From NCBI GenBank assembly GCA_964019335.1, contig OZ025725.1:62001-126000 (forward strand): a stretch of 64,000 nucleotides of DNA. The letters run 5' to 3'. Every line of letters starts with the position of its first letter. Within the stretch, counting starts at the first letter, position 1. The stretch comes from Diplonema japonicum (taxonomy: Eukaryota; Euglenozoa; Diplonemea; Diplonemida; Diplonemidae). Shown piece by piece: positions 63,178 to 64,000 of the stretch. The position numbers were made by a program, and so were the translations under genes. The notes under the pieces were generated by a model. The model had not been told where the DNA came from and searched no databases. It saw only the letters and a program-made list of their open reading frames with translations.

Positions 63178-63380
63178 ATGATCTTGAGCTCAAATGTGTT
63201 AAAAAGAATTTCACTCTGCCCCCAATAATGTCACTTTCCCCTATAATTTGGCAGCCACGGACCATAAACACCTACCTCCTGCCCATAATTGAGCTATCAA
63301 ATTATAGCCCAGATTATCAAATTATAGCCCGGATTATCAAATTATGAGAGGGGGGTAATCAGATTATAGGGGGGGGTTAG
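62350..63380 (-). mobile_element. hairpin/YR element C
   Basis: Left end TAGCTATTTATTTGCAACAA, as in element B. The foldback at ~62361-62487 has the same 21-nt tip (62411-62431) as B but different arms (ATTATGGCCATAATTTACTCG type). Iterons of the form CAAATTATRG occur after the hairpin (62556-62602) and at least four times at the other end (63240-63345). A recombinase relic lies between on the - strand. A T run of ~53 nt at 63132-63176 interrupts the body. In the recombinase's direction the order is iterons, recombinase, hairpin, terminus, as in element A. Confidence 0.65.
62657..63124 (-). pseudogene. tyrosine recombinase fragment of element C
   Basis: A basic start MPKTKKEESLLPEI (63124-62996) is followed, after frame breaks, by 62854-62657: TKASTFEREDLEELM, then FACGFFGGLRVTENYNLERC, which is box I of tyrosine recombinases (GLR-x2-E-x3-L). 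It aligns with element A's KKASVFSQEQMKEYL and GMRTKESHNLKFSD. It stops ten residues after box I with TAA; no HxxR or catalytic Tyr follows before the hairpin. Confidence 0.65.
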
Positions 63381-63686
63381 GAGTGAAGAAATTTCTGACC
63401 TATCAGATAAAAAAAAAAAAAAAATAGATAGCGCACCATGTCTAAACCCCGTTAAACGAAGTCTCAAATGGCTTTAAGAACGCGAAGGGTTTTTAGAGAT
63501 ATGAAAGCGCGACCCTTCTTTCATTTACACTCTTTACAAGTATTTACTAAAGAAAAAAAAAATAGAAGAAAAGAAAAAAAAAGAAAAAAAAACATAACCT
63601 CCCCTCCTTCATTTTTTTTTTTTCTCCCCAGAAACCCCCCCTTACAACAACAAAGGGAGAAAAAAAAAAAAGAGAAAAAAAAGGAA
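63381..63686. other. spacer with acceptor-like tract
   Basis: Mixed then homopolymeric. T-run plus CTCCCCAG at ~63611-63631 is a strong splice-acceptor-like site 56 nt before the next ATG. Confidence 0.5.
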
Positions 63687-64000
63687 ATGAGTGGCAGTGG
63701 TGGTGTGTTCCGTCAGAAATTTCTTAACCCCGATGACGTGACACTGCACTGCACAGATTTCAAGTTTGAAGATCGAGAGAAGGAGGTGTTGGAGATGGGG
63801 TGCGCGCTGACCGAGAGCGACCCCGACGAAGGCTGCGAAAACCGGAAGGGAGGACACGGCACAGCTTGGGAAAACCACTACAAAACACACAAGGAGAAAT
63901 TCTACCCCATCAAAAACTACATAATAAAGGCGTTTCCGGACCTCCTAGGAGAACCAAACGACGAATCCACCCCCCAACGCATTATGGAATGCGGGTGCGG
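63687..64000 (+). CDS. METTL2/6/8-type tRNA m3C methyltransferase (3' end beyond window)
   Basis: Open from the ATG at 63687 to the window edge (104 codons). The segment AWENHYKTHKEKFYPIKNYI, followed by IKAFPDLLG and then IMECGCG, matches the METTL2/6/8 (yeast Trm140) family. In that family W..fY....nFFK.R.yl precedes motif I (LEIGCGvGN) of the SAM-binding fold. These enzymes make 3-methylcytidine at tRNA position 32. The catalytic domain is cut off here, so the subfamily (cytosolic or mitochondrial) cannot be set. Confidence 0.75.
   Translation, partial: MSGSGGVFRQKFLNPDDVTLHCTDFKFEDREKEVLEMGCALTESDPDEGCENRKGGHGTAWENHYKTHKEKFYPIKNYIIKAFPDLLGEPNDESTPQRIMECGC

Overview
This window is nuclear DNA of a unicellular eukaryote, most likely a protist. 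About 24 protein genes can be supported and every one lies on the + strand. Stops are TAA, TAG and TGA, so the code looks standard. Introns are GT-AG and tiny (mostly 37-93 nt), and many are little more than a run of A or T. Spacers are short and full of homopolymers of A, T, C and G. A one-strand gene array, several PPR proteins, and a tandem cluster of near-identical C/D snoRNA genes would fit Euglenozoa (diplonemid-like), but that placement is inference; no rRNA or spliced-leader gene is present to test it.

Layout. 1-16.2 kb: a UVR/FkbM-like methyltransferase gene; a large low-complexity protein; an MMADHC (cobalamin trafficking) homologue; a repeat protein; a 76-aa protein; two unrecognised proteins; a DnaJ-AlgH fusion; and a PPR protein. 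16.5-17.8 kb: seven copies of a C/D box snoRNA whose D' guide matches a conserved SSU rRNA segment, with two copies of a second snoRNA-like unit between them. 18-23.1 kb: a seven-exon DEAH-type helicase with long polyQ and polyH tracts. 24.2-29.0 kb: a C5orf22/UPF0489 homologue, then a 5'-truncated, frame-broken LINE. 29.2-34.5 kb: a kelch protein and a large coiled-coil/ADP-ribosyltransferase/LRR-like/ankyrin protein. 34.5-35.8 kb: a foldback MITE and a tyrosine-recombinase (YR) element with a long hairpin. 36.1-43.5 kb: a PPR protein, a GYF_2 protein, a PPR-PIN protein and a multi-pass membrane protein. 43.5-45.5 kb: a second MITE copy and a long inverted repeat. 45.5-48.8 kb: a DUF2009 protein, a small secretory protein and an FSH1/OVCA2 hydrolase. 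49.0-50.6 kb: a piggyBac element with intact ends and a decayed transposase. 50.6-58.6 kb: a 44-aa membrane microprotein, a membrane-anchored methyltransferase-like protein, a CAMK-like kinase, and a RING/coiled-coil protein whose long intron holds a second hairpin element. 59-64 kb: an armadillo-like protein, a third hairpin/YR element directly after its stop codon, and the start of a METTL2/6/8-type tRNA methyltransferase.

The genes do not form one pathway. Several point to mitochondrial RNA and cofactor work (three PPR proteins, one fused to a PIN-like nuclease, plus MMADHC and possibly DnaJ-AlgH), and the snoRNA cluster to rRNA modification. The most unusual material is a family of three hairpin elements (34.96-35.8, 56.77-57.27 and 62.35-63.38 kb). 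They share one terminus and one architecture, have maintained but diverged stems, and carry their own iterons. Two of them hold a tyrosine recombinase reading frame that stops just after the first catalytic arginine box.
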